From positions 1-51,779 of the forward strand of contig SAQE01000045.1 of NCBI GenBank assembly GCA_004020545.1: a DNA stretch of 51,779 nucleotides, in the 5' to 3' direction. Both the position numbers and the translations under genes were made by a program. Source of the DNA: Mesorhizobium sp. (GTDB lineage Bacteria > Pseudomonadota > Alphaproteobacteria > Rhizobiales > Rhizobiaceae). This document shows positions 13,930 through 23,647 of the stretch, in pieces; within the stretch, counting starts at the first letter, position 1; each line of letters begins with the position of its first letter. The notes beneath the pieces were generated by a model. That model saw nothing but the letters and a program-made list of their open reading frames with translations. It did not search any database and had not been told where the DNA came from.

Positions 13930-16842
13930 CTACTCCGCCGCCTGCAGCGGTGCGATGCGACGGCTCTGGCGAGCCTGCTCGCTATACTCCCTTTGCCACT
14001 CGGTCGGGCCGTTGGACGGCGCCACCTGCACGGCGGTGACCTTGTATTCCGGACAGTTGGTCGCCCAGTCCGAGAAGTCGGTCGTGATCACGTTGGCCTG
14101 CGTGTCCGGGTGGTGGAAGGTCGTGTAGACGACACCTGGCGACACGCGGTCGGTGATCAGCGCGCGCAGCGTGGTTTCGCCGGAACGGCTCGCCAGCCGC
14201 ACCCAGTCGCCGTCGCGGATGCCGCGGTTCTCGGCGTCGTGCGGATGGATCTCCAGCCGGTCCTCGGCATGCCACGCGACATTCTCGGTGCGCCTGGTCT
14301 GCGCGCCGACATTGTACTGCGACAGGATGCGGCCGGTGGTGAGCAGCAGCGGATAGCGCGGTCCCGTCCTTTCGTCCGTCGCCACATATTCGGTGCGGAT
14401 GAACTTGCCCTTCCCGCGCACGAAGCCGTCGACATGCATGATCGGCGTGCCGAGCGGCGCCTTTTCGTTGCAGGGCCATTGCACCGACCCGACGCGGTCG
14501 AGCAGCTCGAAGGAGACGCCGGCGAAGCTCGGCGTCGTCTTGGCGATCTCGTCCATGATCTGCGACGGATGCGTGTAGTTCCAGTCGAGCCCGATGGCGC
14601 GGGCAAGCTCCTGCGTCGCTTCCCAGTCGGCGTAGCGCGCCTTCGGCTCCAGCACCTTGCGCACCATGTTGATGCGGCGCTCGGCGTTGGTGAAGGTGCC
14701 GTCCTTCTCGAGGAAGGTCGAGCCCGGCAGGAAGACATGCGCGTAGTTCGCCGTCTCGTTGAGGAAGAGGTCGTGCACGACCACGCACTCCATCGCCGCA
14801 AGACCGGCGGCGACATGCTTGGTGTCGGGATCGGACTGCAGGATGTCCTCGCCCTGGATGTAGATGCCCTTGAAGGAACCGTCGACGGCGGCGTCCAGCA
14901 TGTTGGGGATGCGCAGGCCCGGCTCTTCGTCCAGCTTCACGCCCCACAGGCTCTCATAGATATCGCGTACGGCTTCGCCCGAGATGTGGCGATAGCCCGG
15001 CAGCTCGTGCGGGAAGGAGCCCATGTCGCAGGAACCCTGCACGTTGTTCTGGCCGCGCAGCGGGTTCACGCCGACGCCCGGACGGCCGATATTGCCGGTG
15101 GCCATGGCAAGGTTGGCGATCGCCATCACGGTGGTCGAGCCCTGGCTGTGCTCGGTGACGCCGAGGCCGTAATAGATCGCGCCGTTGCCGCCCTTGGCGT
15201 AGAGGCGCGCAGCACCCCGGATCGCATCCGGATCGACGCCGGACAGCTTGCCGACGGTCTCCGGGCTGTTTTCCGGCAGGGCGACGAAGGACGCCCAGTC
15301 CTGGAATTCGGCCCAGTCGCAGCGCTCGCGGATGAAGGCTTCGTCGAACAGGCCCTCGGTGACGACGACATGCGCCAGCGCCGTCAGCACCGCCACGTTG
15401 GTACCGGGCTTGAGCGGCAGGTGATAGTCCGCTTCGACATGCGCCGATTTCACCATCTCGGTCCGGCGCGGATCGAGCACGATCAGCTTGGCGCCCTGAC
15501 GCAGCCGCTTCTTCAGCCGCGAGGCGAACACCGGGTGGGCGGAAACGGGGTTGGCGCCGATGATGACGGCGACATCGGTGAACTCGACCGAATCGAAATC
15601 CTGCGTGCCGGCCGAGGTGCCGTAGGTCTGGCCGAGGCCGTAGCCGGTCGGCGAGTGGCAGACGCGCGCGCAGGTGTCGACATTGTTGTTGCGGAAGCCC
15701 TGACGCACCAGCTTCTGGACGAGATAGGTCTCCTCGTTGGTGCAGCGCGAGGATGTGATGCCGCCGATCGAGCCGCGTCCATACTGATACTGGATGCGGC
15801 GGAATTCCTTGGCCGTATGGGCGATCGCCTCTTCCCAGCTAACTTCGCGCCAGGGGTCGGTGATCTTCTCGCGGACCATCGGCGACAGGATGCGGTCCTT
15901 GTGGGTGGCGTAGCCGTAAGCGAAACGGCCCTTGACGCAGGAATGGCCGTGGTTCGCCTTGCCGTCCTTGTAGGGCATCATGCGGATGACCTCGTCGCCC
16001 TTCACCTCGGCCTTGAACGAACAGCCGACGCCGCAATAGGCGCAGGTGGTGACGGCCGAGCGCTCCGGCATGCCCTTCTCGATCACCGTCTTCTCGCGCA
16101 GCGCATCGGTCGGGCAGGCCTGCACACAGGCGCCGCAGGAGACGCATTCGGAAGCGATGAAGTCCTCATGCATGCCGGCGACCATGCGGGACTCGAAGCC
16201 TCGGCCCTCGATGGTCAGCGCGAAGGTGCCCTGCACCTCTTCGCAGGCGCGCACGCAGCGCGAGCAGACGATGCACTGCGCCGGATCATAGGTGAAGTAG
16301 GGGTTGGATTCGTCGCGGGCGATATAATCGACCGCCAGCGAACCATGGCCGGGCGCGACGCCGCCTTCTTCCTTGACATGGTTGCGGCCTTCGACGCCGT
16401 AGCGGTTCTCGGCCAGGCCGACCGACTTCGCCACCGCGTCGAATTCGCTGGCGCCGGTGCCGGCCTTCTCGTTCCAGCCGGTCGGGTGGTCGGAGACGTA
16501 GAGCTCCATGACGCCGCGGCGGATGGCGTCGAGCCGGTTCGACTGCGTGCGCACCACGATGCCTTCGGCAACAGGCGTCGTACAGGAGGCCGGCGTGCCG
16601 GCGCGGCCTTCGATCTCGACCAGGCAGACGCGGCAGGAGCCGAAGGAGTCCAGCATGTCGGTGGCGCAAAGCTTCGGGATCTCCACCCCGCCTTCCATCG
16701 CAGCGCGCATGATCGAGGTGCCTTCCGGCACGGTGATGCTTTGCCCGTCGACCGTCAGCGTGACCTGCTTCGTCGCTTTCGACTCCGGCGTTCCGTAGTC
16801 GATTTCTTCGATGAGTGTCGGGAAGTCGGCTTTGATGTTCAT
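13930..16842 (-). CDS. fdsA: NAD-dependent formate dehydrogenase alpha subunit FdsA
   Basis: The catalytic subunit, 970 residues, oxidising formate to CO2 at a bis-MGD molybdenum centre and passing electrons through Fe-S clusters to FdsB. An N-terminal [2Fe-2S] domain has Cys59, 70, 73, 87; ferredoxin-type ligands are Cys190/193/196/200 and Cys233/236/239/243; a further [4Fe-4S] set is Cys267/270/274/302. The molybdenum ligand is Cys395 in CARVCHSPTG, so it is the cysteine rather than the selenocysteine form. The C-terminal MGD-binding region (TTGRILSQYNVGAQTRRT) is intact. It lies 10 nt after fdsB and has a hairpin downstream. Confidence 0.96.
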   Translation of the reverse strand: MNIKADFPTLIEEIDYGTPESKATKQVTLTVDGQSITVPEGTSIMRAAMEGGVEIPKLCATDMLDSFGSCRVCLVEIEGRAGTPASCTTPVAEGIVVRTQSNRLDAIRRGVMELYVSDHPTGWNEKAGTGASEFDAVAKSVGLAENRYGVEGRNHVKEEGGVAPGHGSLAVDYIARDESNPYFTYDPAQCIVCSRCVRACEEVQGTFALTIEGRGFESRMVAGMHEDFIASECVSCGACVQACPTDALREKTVIEKGMPERSAVTTCAYCGVGCSFKAEVKGDEVIRMMPYKDGKANHGHSCVKGRFAYGYATHKDRILSPMVREKITDPWREVSWEEAIAHTAKEFRRIQYQYGRGSIGGITSSRCTNEETYLVQKLVRQGFRNNNVDTCARVCHSPTGYGLGQTYGTSAGTQDFDSVEFTDVAVIIGANPVSAHPVFASRLKKRLRQGAKLIVLDPRRTEMVKSAHVEADYHLPLKPGTNVAVLTALAHVVVTEGLFDEAFIRERCDWAEFQDWASFVALPENSPETVGKLSGVDPDAIRGAARLYAKGGNGAIYYGLGVTEHSQGSTTVMAIANLAMATGNIGRPGVGVNPLRGQNNVQGSCDMGSFPHELPGYRHISGEAVRDIYESLWGVKLDEEPGLRIPNMLDAAVDGSFKGIYIQGEDILQSDPDTKHVAAGLAAMECVVVHDLFLNETANYAHVFLPGSTFLEKDGTFTNAERRINMVRKVLEPKARYADWEATQELARAIGLDWNYTHPSQIMDEIAKTTPSFAGVSFELLDRVGSVQWPCNEKAPLGTPIMHVDGFVRGKGKFIRTEYVATDERTGPRYPLLLTTGRILSQYNVGAQTRRTENVAWHAEDRLEIHPHDAENRGIRDGDWVRLASRSGETTLRALITDRVSPGVVYTTFHHPDTQANVITTDFSDWATNCPEYKVTAVQVAPSNGPTEWQREYSEQARQSRRIAPLQAAE

Positions 16843-16852
16843 CTGCCAGCTC

Positions 16853-18409
16853 CTATTCAGCAGCCACGCGCGCCGGCGCCGGCTTGAAATCCTCGGGGAA
16901 ATGCGTGATCGAGCTCATCACCGGGTAGGGCGTGAAGCCGCCCAGCGCGCAGAGCGATCCGAACTTCATCGTGTTGCAGAGGTCGGTGACCAGAGCGAGG
17001 TTCTTCTCCGCTTCGATGCCGGCCGCGACCTTGTCGAGAACCTCCATGCCGCGCGTCGAGCCGATGCGGCAGGGCGTGCACTTGCCGCAGCTTTCGATGG
17101 CGCAGAATTCCATGGCGAAACGCGCCTGCTTCATCATGTCGGCGGTGTCGTCGAACACGGTGATGCCGGCATGGCCGATCAGCCCGTCCTTGGCGGCGAA
17201 GGCTTCGTAGTCGAACGGCGTGTCGAACAGCGCGCGCGGGAAATAGGCGCCGAGCGGGCCGCCGACCTGCACCGCCTTCACCGGACGTCCCGAAGCCGTG
17301 CCGCCGCCGATCTCGTCGACAATCTCGCCCAGCGTTAGGCCGAAGGCCGTCTCGAACAGCCCGCCATGCTTGACGTTGCCGGCGATCTGGATCGGGATCG
17401 TGCCGCGCGAGCGGCCCATGCCGAAATCCTTGTAGTAGGCGGCGCCCTTGTCCATGATGATCGGCACCGAGGCCAGGCTGATGACGTTATTGATCACCGT
17501 CGGTTTGCCGAACAACCCTTGGATCGCCGGCAGCGGCGGCTTGGCGCGCACCACGCCGCGCTTGCCTTCCAGGCTGTTCAAAAGCGAGGTTTCCTCGCCG
17601 CAGACATAGGCGCCGGCGCCGACGCGGATTTCCATGTCGAAGGCGTTGGGCGAGCCGAGCACATTGGCGCCGAGCACGCCGGCCTTGCGGGCGATCGCGA
17701 CGGCCTTGTTCATCGTCGCCACCGCATGCGGATATTCCGAGCGGACGTAGACGAAGCCCTTGGTCGCGCCGGTGGCGATGCCGGCGATCGCCATGCCTTC
17801 GATCAGCACGAAGGGATCGCCTTCCATGATCATGCGGTCGGCGAAAGTGGCGCTGTCGCCCTCGTCGGCGTTGCAGACGATGTATTTTTGGTCGGATTTG
17901 GTATCCAGCACCGTCTTCCACTTGATGCCGGTCGGGAAGCCGGCGCCGCCGCGGCCGCGCAGGCCGGATTCCGTGACTTGGCTGACGATGTCGGCCGGCG
18001 CCATGGCGACGGCTTTCTGCAGGCCGTTCAGGCCGCCATGCGACTTGTAGCTGTCGAGCGACAGCGGATCGATGACGCCGCAGCGCGCGAAGGTCAGCCG
18101 CGTCTGCTTGGCCAGGAAGGGAATCTTGTCGGGCGCGCCGAGCCAGCGCTTGTGATAACCGCCATTGAGGAAGCCGCAGTCGAAAAGGCTCTTCACGTCG
18201 GAAGATTTCACCGGTCCGTAGGCGACGCGGCCCTCGGCCGTCGCCACCTCGACCATCGGCTCCAGGAAATAGGCGCCGCGCGAGCCGTTTCGCACGATCT
18301 TGGCCTCGACGCCGCGCTCCTTGAGCTCCTTCTCGATCGCTTTGGCGACCTTTTCGGCGCCAAGTGCCAGCGCGCCGGAATCCGCGGGGATATAGATGCG
18401 CGGGATCAT
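16853..18409 (-). CDS. fdsB: NAD-dependent formate dehydrogenase beta subunit FdsB
   Basis: The FMN- and NAD-binding diaphorase subunit, 518 residues, related to NuoF. An N-terminal thioredoxin-fold part without cluster cysteines is followed by the NADH/FMN site SGLRGRGGAGFPTG, and by the [4Fe-4S] motif ESCGKCTPCRIG with a fourth Cys in GSLCALGG. It accepts electrons from FdsA and reduces NAD. It overlaps fdsG by 4 nt (ATGA) and is followed by fdsA after 10 nt, so the three subunits are co-translated. Confidence 0.95.
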   Translation of the reverse strand: MIPRIYIPADSGALALGAEKVAKAIEKELKERGVEAKIVRNGSRGAYFLEPMVEVATAEGRVAYGPVKSSDVKSLFDCGFLNGGYHKRWLGAPDKIPFLAKQTRLTFARCGVIDPLSLDSYKSHGGLNGLQKAVAMAPADIVSQVTESGLRGRGGAGFPTGIKWKTVLDTKSDQKYIVCNADEGDSATFADRMIMEGDPFVLIEGMAIAGIATGATKGFVYVRSEYPHAVATMNKAVAIARKAGVLGANVLGSPNAFDMEIRVGAGAYVCGEETSLLNSLEGKRGVVRAKPPLPAIQGLFGKPTVINNVISLASVPIIMDKGAAYYKDFGMGRSRGTIPIQIAGNVKHGGLFETAFGLTLGEIVDEIGGGTASGRPVKAVQVGGPLGAYFPRALFDTPFDYEAFAAKDGLIGHAGITVFDDTADMMKQARFAMEFCAIESCGKCTPCRIGSTRGMEVLDKVAAGIEAEKNLALVTDLCNTMKFGSLCALGGFTPYPVMSSITHFPEDFKPAPARVAAE

Positions 18410-18885
18410 GAACGCACCTCCGCGACAATCTCCTCGATCTTCTCGTCATCGAGCCGGCCGATCACTTCGCCGTCCAGCATTGCCGACGGCGAGCAGGCGC
18501 AAAGCCCGAGGCAGTAGACCGGCTCCAGTGTAACCGATCCATCGCGGGCGGTCTCGTGGAAATCGATGCCGAGCAACTGCTTGACCTTGGCGGCGACCGC
18601 CTCCGAACCCATCGACTGGCAGGCTTCCGCCTGGCAGAGCTTCAAGACGTGCCGGCCGGCCGGGCGGGCGCGGAAATCATGATAGAAGGTGACGACGCCG
18701 TGCACTTCGGCCCTGGAAAGGTTCAGCCCGTCGGCAATGACGGGCAGCGCGTCCTGCGGCACATGGCCGAACTCTTCCTGGAGCTCATGGAGGATCGGCA
18801 GCAAGGGACCTTCGAGGCCCTTCAACTCGTTGACGATCGCCGCCGTGCGCGACGCGATCTCGGTACTTGCAGGCTGCATCGGCAT
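18406..18885 (-). CDS. fdsG: NAD-dependent formate dehydrogenase gamma subunit FdsG
   Basis: A small NuoE-like [2Fe-2S] subunit, 159 residues. Ligands lie in KLCQAEACQSMG and in CLGLCACSPSAMLDG, the thioredoxin-fold ferredoxin pattern. It works as an electron relay next to FdsB. It is the first gene of the operon; AGGGAGGG lies 6-7 nt before ATG 18885. A 47-nt composite palindrome and a LysR-type box lie upstream, so expression is probably activator-dependent. Confidence 0.94.
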   Translation of the reverse strand: MPMQPASTEIASRTAAIVNELKGLEGPLLPILHELQEEFGHVPQDALPVIADGLNLSRAEVHGVVTFYHDFRARPAGRHVLKLCQAEACQSMGSEAVAAKVKQLLGIDFHETARDGSVTLEPVYCLGLCACSPSAMLDGEVIGRLDDEKIEEIVAEVRS

Positions 18886-18916
18886 GCAGCGCCCTCCCTG
18901 GTCGTTAGCGACCTAA

Positions 18917-18963
18917 TGTATGTCACCCCAAAATATAGAGCGGTTTTGGGGCAACGACATACA
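18917..18963. promoter_or_regulatory. Composite 47-nt palindrome in the fds leader/promoter
   Basis: The outer arms TGTATGTC/GACATACA (18917-18924, 18956-18963) enclose inner arms CCCCAAAA/TTTTGGGG (18926-18933, 18944-18951) with a 10-nt centre. All sixteen pairs are perfect. It lies 32-78 nt upstream of fdsG. It could be a regulator site or a strong 5'-leader stem-loop. A smaller dyad ATTTCG-N11-CGAAAT follows at 18973-18995. Confidence 0.65.
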
Positions 18964-19036
18964 CAGGACGCAATTTCGCTAAGTCCTTACGAAATCAGAG
19001 GAAACCCCCGAGATCAATAAAGCCGTCCCGTTGCTC

Positions 19037-19053
19037 GATAGAAATTTTCTATC
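19037..19053. promoter_or_regulatory. LysR-type box upstream of fdsG
   Basis: GATAGAAA-T-TTTCTATC is a perfect 17-bp dyad with ATAG-N7-CTAT and T-N11-A layout, the form bound by LysR regulators. It lies 27 nt beyond the LysR gene stop and about 150 nt upstream of the fdsG start, a usual distance for an activator site. Confidence 0.7.
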
Positions 19054-19079
19054 AAGACCATCGGTTCGCATTGTCTAAC

Positions 19080-19979
19080 CTAGCGATGGGCGCGGAAATC
19101 GTCTGCCAGCGCCATCGCCTCGTCCAGCAGCGCCTGCACCAGCGGCGTATGCGGCTCGCGCGGTGCCGCCACCAGCCCGACCGTGTGGCTGGCATCCGGA
19201 TCGACGATCGGAATGGCCCGGATCGGTTCGGAAAAGCCGAATGTTTCCGCAAGGTTAAGCGGCATGATCGACGACCATTTGCCGGTCCGGATATGTGAGA
19301 ACAAGACGATCATCGAGTTGGATTCCAGCGTCGGCCGCACCTGCACGCCGGCTTCCGCCAGGTGCTGGTCGATGATGCGGCGGTTCTGCATGTCCGGCGT
19401 CAGCAGGCAGAGCGGCAGCTGGCTGATCTCGGCCCACGTCACTTTGTCGCGGCCGGAATAGGGGTTCCCGATCGCCGTGATCAGCTGGTAGCGCTCGTCA
19501 TAGAGCGGCACGCTGGTGACCCGCCCGAGCGGCTCATTGTCGAGATAGGTGATGCCGGCATCGACATCGAAATTGCCGAGCAGCGACAGCACCTCGATCG
19601 AGGTGCGCGACAGGACCGAGAAGGTGACGCCCGGATGCTTTTCGCGGAACGGCGTCGTCAGCCTTGCCACCATGGCTAAAGCGGTGGGGACCGCCGCGAT
19701 GCGAATGCGGCCGGACAAACCACGCCGCGCCGCTCGCATCTCCTCCCGCATCGCCCTCGAGTCGCCGACGATGCGGCGCGCCCATCCCAGCACCTGCTTG
19801 CCTTCCGGTGTCAGCCCCTGGAAACGCGAGCTGCGCAGCACCAGCATGACGCCGAGTTGCTCCTCCAGTTGCTTGATGCCGGCCGACAACGTCGGCTGGG
19901 TGACGCCACACATCTCCGCCGCCCGGCCGAAATGCTCTTCCTTGGCTAAAGCGATGAAGAATTCCAGCTTGTCGATCAT
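19080..19979 (-). CDS. LysR-family regulator, probable activator of the fds operon
   Basis: A 299-residue LysR-type regulator: N-terminal helix-turn-helix (IDKLEFFIALAKEEHFGRAA, then VTQPTLSAGIKQLEEQLG) and an effector-binding domain. The start at ATG 19979 begins at the conserved MIDKLEFF; sequence upstream in frame is not conserved-looking. It lies directly upstream of fdsG on the same strand, and the intergenic dyad at 19037 has LysR layout. LysR genes next to fds operons are known in other bacteria and act as formate-dependent activators; the same role is inferred here. Confidence 0.88.
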   Translation of the reverse strand: MIDKLEFFIALAKEEHFGRAAEMCGVTQPTLSAGIKQLEEQLGVMLVLRSSRFQGLTPEGKQVLGWARRIVGDSRAMREEMRAARRGLSGRIRIAAVPTALAMVARLTTPFREKHPGVTFSVLSRTSIEVLSLLGNFDVDAGITYLDNEPLGRVTSVPLYDERYQLITAIGNPYSGRDKVTWAEISQLPLCLLTPDMQNRRIIDQHLAEAGVQVRPTLESNSMIVLFSHIRTGKWSSIMPLNLAETFGFSEPIRAIPIVDPDASHTVGLVAAPREPHTPLVQALLDEAMALADDFRAHR

Positions 19980-20135
19980 GTCATCCGATCTCGGGCGTTT
20001 CCCCAAAGTCGGGGAAATTGTCTTGCTTCGCAAGAAGCGTGTGAAGACCGCATCGTCCACATTTTTGAGCCGGCTATCTGTTTTCCCGCGCCGCGCAAGG
20101 CGTTATGTGGGATAGGCGGAAGCAGGGAGGACGAC

Positions 20136-20777
20136 ATGCTGGGTTGGTTTCGCAAGCTGTTGCCGCGCGAGGATCGCTTCTTCGAGCTGTTCGAGCGGCA
20201 TTCGCGCACGGTGGTCGGCGGCGCCGAGGCGCTCGAGCAGCTTCTCCAGGGCAAGGACATCGACCGTTGGTGTCAGAAGATCGTCGACCTCGAGGACGAG
20301 GCGGATGGCATCACCGCGGAGGTGCTGCTTGCTGTCAGGCGCTCGTTCATCACCCCGTTCGACCGCGGCGACATCAAGGACCTGATCCAGTCCATGGATG
20401 ACGCCATCGACATGATGCACAAGACGGTCAAGACCGTGAAGCTGTTCGAGAAGAAGGAATTCGATCCGCTGATGCAGGAGATGGGCGGTATCATCGTCCA
20501 GGCCGCCCGGCTGATCGCGGAGGCGATCCCGCTGCTCGGCAAGGTTGGGGCAAACACGGTACGGCTGAACGCCATCGCCGAGGAGGTCATGCGCGTCGAA
20601 GGGCGGGCTGACGATCTGCACGAGCAGGGTCTGAAGGACCTCTTCAAGCGGCATGGCCGCAGCGATCCCATGGCCTATCTCATCGGCAGCGAAATCTATG
20701 GTGAGCTGGAAAAGGTGGTCGACCGTTTCGAGGACGTCGCCAATGAGATCAGCGGCATCGTGATCGAGAACGTATAG
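20136..20777 (+). CDS. DUF47/PhoU-like phosphate transport accessory protein
   Basis: A 213-residue, mostly helical cytoplasmic protein of the DUF47 family, distantly related to PhoU. Visible family features are WCQKIVDLEDEADGITAEV, SFITPFDRGDIKDLIQSMDDAID and GRSDPMAYLIGSEIYGELE. Such proteins accompany Pit transporters and probably modulate them. The pair corresponds to orfA-pit of Sinorhizobium meliloti, a low-affinity phosphate system used when phosphate is plentiful. GGAGG lies 7 nt before ATG 20136, and pit follows after 3 nt. It is divergent from the fds LysR gene; the gap has no obvious Pho box. Confidence 0.9.
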   Translation: MLGWFRKLLPREDRFFELFERHSRTVVGGAEALEQLLQGKDIDRWCQKIVDLEDEADGITAEVLLAVRRSFITPFDRGDIKDLIQSMDDAIDMMHKTVKTVKLFEKKEFDPLMQEMGGIIVQAARLIAEAIPLLGKVGANTVRLNAIAEEVMRVEGRADDLHEQGLKDLFKRHGRSDPMAYLIGSEIYGELEKVVDRFEDVANEISGIVIENV

Positions 20778-20780
20778 GCG

Positions 20781-21785
<1,005 letters not shown>

Positions 21786-21812
21786 TGCGGCCTGGCTCCG
21801 CCCGACCGCGAG

Positions 21813-22190
21813 CTATTTGCCCACGACGTTCAAGATGTTGCCGTCGGGGTCCTTGAACCAGGCGACCTTCATGCCGTGACCGACGTGGATATCGCCCTCG
21901 AGCGACAGGCCGGGCATGTCGTAGTGCTCGAAAGCGACGCCCTTCGAGCGCAGCGACTTGACGATCGGTTCGATCTGATCGCCCACCGCCCAGGTTACCG
22001 CCGTCGCCTTGTTGGTGCCGGCGAATTGCGAATGATAGACATTGATGACCGTGTCGCCGCTTTTGTAGACGATCAGCTCGCCGTCCATGTCGTCCACCTG
22101 CTTGAGGCCGAGCGTTCCTTCATAGAAGGCCTTTGCCTTCTCCAGGTCCTTCACCGCGAGATTGGCTGTGGCATTGCTGTGCTCGAGCAT
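21813..22190 (-). CDS. VOC-family (glyoxalase/bleomycin-resistance fold) protein
   Basis: A 125-residue single-domain protein of the vicinal oxygen chelate superfamily. Two beta-alpha-beta modules are visible: ATANLAVKDLEKAKAFYEGT and VAWFKDPDGNILNVV. The motif FKDPDGN is typical. Substrate unknown; members include glyoxalases, dioxygenases and resistance proteins. Start: AAGGAGA lies 6 nt before ATG 22190. The longer open frame (to 22349) has no homology-like sequence. It stands alone between pit and mrp. Confidence 0.82.
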   Translation of the reverse strand: MLEHSNATANLAVKDLEKAKAFYEGTLGLKQVDDMDGELIVYKSGDTVINVYHSQFAGTNKATAVTWAVGDQIEPIVKSLRSKGVAFEHYDMPGLSLEGDIHVGHGMKVAWFKDPDGNILNVVGK

Positions 22191-22464
22191 GACGGTCTCC
22201 TTTCTCCGTTGGCTGCTCCCAGTTGGCTGCCGCGCCCGAAACCAGGACGATAGAGTAGTCAGGAAGATAGGGTTGCGCTGTCTTCCGGCGACCGCGCGCG
22301 GCCTGCGCAATCGGGATGCATCTTTCTGGAAGACGAAAGACGCCCGCAAAACCCGACACGCGAGTGCAAGTTTTTGAAGGCATGTCGCCGCACATGTCGT
22401 TCCGGAGCTTGGTTCTCTGCGGAAACTGCATTATCTGAACCGGCAAACGCTTGGGAAAAAGCTC

Positions 22465-23634
22465 ATGCCCGTCAGCAAGGAAACCGTTATCGAGCGCCTG
22501 AAGACGGTCAACGGACCGGACTTCACCGGCAATATCGTCGACCTCGGCCTGGTCTCCGAAATTTTCATCGCCGATTCCAAGGTGTTCTTCTCGATCACCG
22601 TTCCCGCCGCCCGCGCGCAGGAACTGGAGCCGCTGCGCGCCGCCGCCGAACGCGCCGTCAAAGCCATTCCCGGTGTCGCCAACGCCGTTGTCGCGTTGAC
22701 GGCCGAGAAGAAGGGCGGCGGCATGGAAGCGCCGGTTCCGCCCCGCCCGGCGCAACGGCCAGCTCCGCAGGCCGCGCCGCAGCGTTCCGCCCCGCAGGCG
22801 CCCGCTTCGCACAGCCACGGCAAGCGCGGCGTGCCCGGCATCGATGCGATTATCGCCGTCGCGTCCGGCAAGGGCGGCGTCGGCAAATCGACCACCGCCG
22901 TCAACCTGGCGCTCGGCCTTGCCGCCAATGGCCTGAAGGTCGGCGTGCTCGACGCCGACATCTACGGACCGTCGATGCCAAGGCTGCTCAACATCCACGG
23001 CCGGCCGCAGACCGTTGATGGCAAGATCCTGAGGCCGATGCAGAATTACGGCCTCAAGGTGATGTCGATGGGCTTCCTCGTCGACGAGGAGACGCCGATG
23101 ATCTGGCGCGGCCCGATGGTGATGTCGGCGCTGACGCAGATGCTGCGCGAGGTCGAATGGGGGGCGCTCGACGTGCTGGTCGTCGACATGCCGCCCGGCA
23201 CCGGCGACGCTCAGCTCACCATGGCCCAGCAGGTGCCGCTCGCCGGCGCCGTCATTGTCTCGACGCCGCAGGATCTGGCGCTGATCGACGCTCGCAAGGG
23301 GCTCAACATGTTCAAGAAGGTCGACGTGCCGCTGCTCGGCATCGTCGAGAACATGAGCTATTTCCTCGCGCCCGACACCGGCAAGCGCTACGACATTTTC
23401 GGCCATGGCGGCGCGCGCCGCGAGGCTGAACGGCTCGGCGTCACCTTCCTGGGCGAAGTGCCGCTCGAAATGGGCATTCGCGAGAGTTCGGACGCCGGCG
23501 CCCCGGTCGTGGTTTCGAAGCCGGGCGGCGCCGAGGCCAAGATCTATCGTGACATCGCCTCGAAGGTCTGGGAGAGGGTTCAGGAGGAACGCGGCGCGGC
23601 GGAAGCCGCCGTACCCTCGATCGTATTCGAGTAA
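22465..23634 (+). CDS. mrp: Mrp/NBP35-family Fe-S cluster carrier ATPase
   Basis: A cytoplasmic P-loop ATPase of 389 residues that carries Fe-S clusters to apoproteins. Residues 1-85 are the MIP18/DUF59 domain. A Pro/Gln/Ala-rich linker of about 35 residues follows, then the deviant Walker A SGKGGVGKST (about 133-142), GVLDADIYGPSMP and DMPPGTGDAQLT. The usual CxxC near ENMSYF is absent here (ENMSYFLAPDTG), so cluster binding must differ from that of E. coli Mrp/ApbC. It is monocistronic by appearance, with the 274 nt upstream free of genes. Confidence 0.92.
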   Translation: MPVSKETVIERLKTVNGPDFTGNIVDLGLVSEIFIADSKVFFSITVPAARAQELEPLRAAAERAVKAIPGVANAVVALTAEKKGGGMEAPVPPRPAQRPAPQAAPQRSAPQAPASHSHGKRGVPGIDAIIAVASGKGGVGKSTTAVNLALGLAANGLKVGVLDADIYGPSMPRLLNIHGRPQTVDGKILRPMQNYGLKVMSMGFLVDEETPMIWRGPMVMSALTQMLREVEWGALDVLVVDMPPGTGDAQLTMAQQVPLAGAVIVSTPQDLALIDARKGLNMFKKVDVPLLGIVENMSYFLAPDTGKRYDIFGHGGARREAERLGVTFLGEVPLEMGIRESSDAGAPVVVSKPGGAEAKIYRDIASKVWERVQEERGAAEAAVPSIVFE

Positions 23635-23647
23635 GTGCAGGTACGGC

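Noticed and set aside
13930-16842. Possible selenocysteine in the formate dehydrogenase
   Set aside because: The molybdenum ligand position is a Cys codon (CARVCHSP) and there is no in-frame TGA.
13888-16887. An open frame of about 1000 codons on the + strand antisense to fdsA
   Set aside because: It is the mirror of strongly GC-biased codons in a well-identified gene; its protein is Arg/His/Gly/Ala/Asp-rich without any domain.
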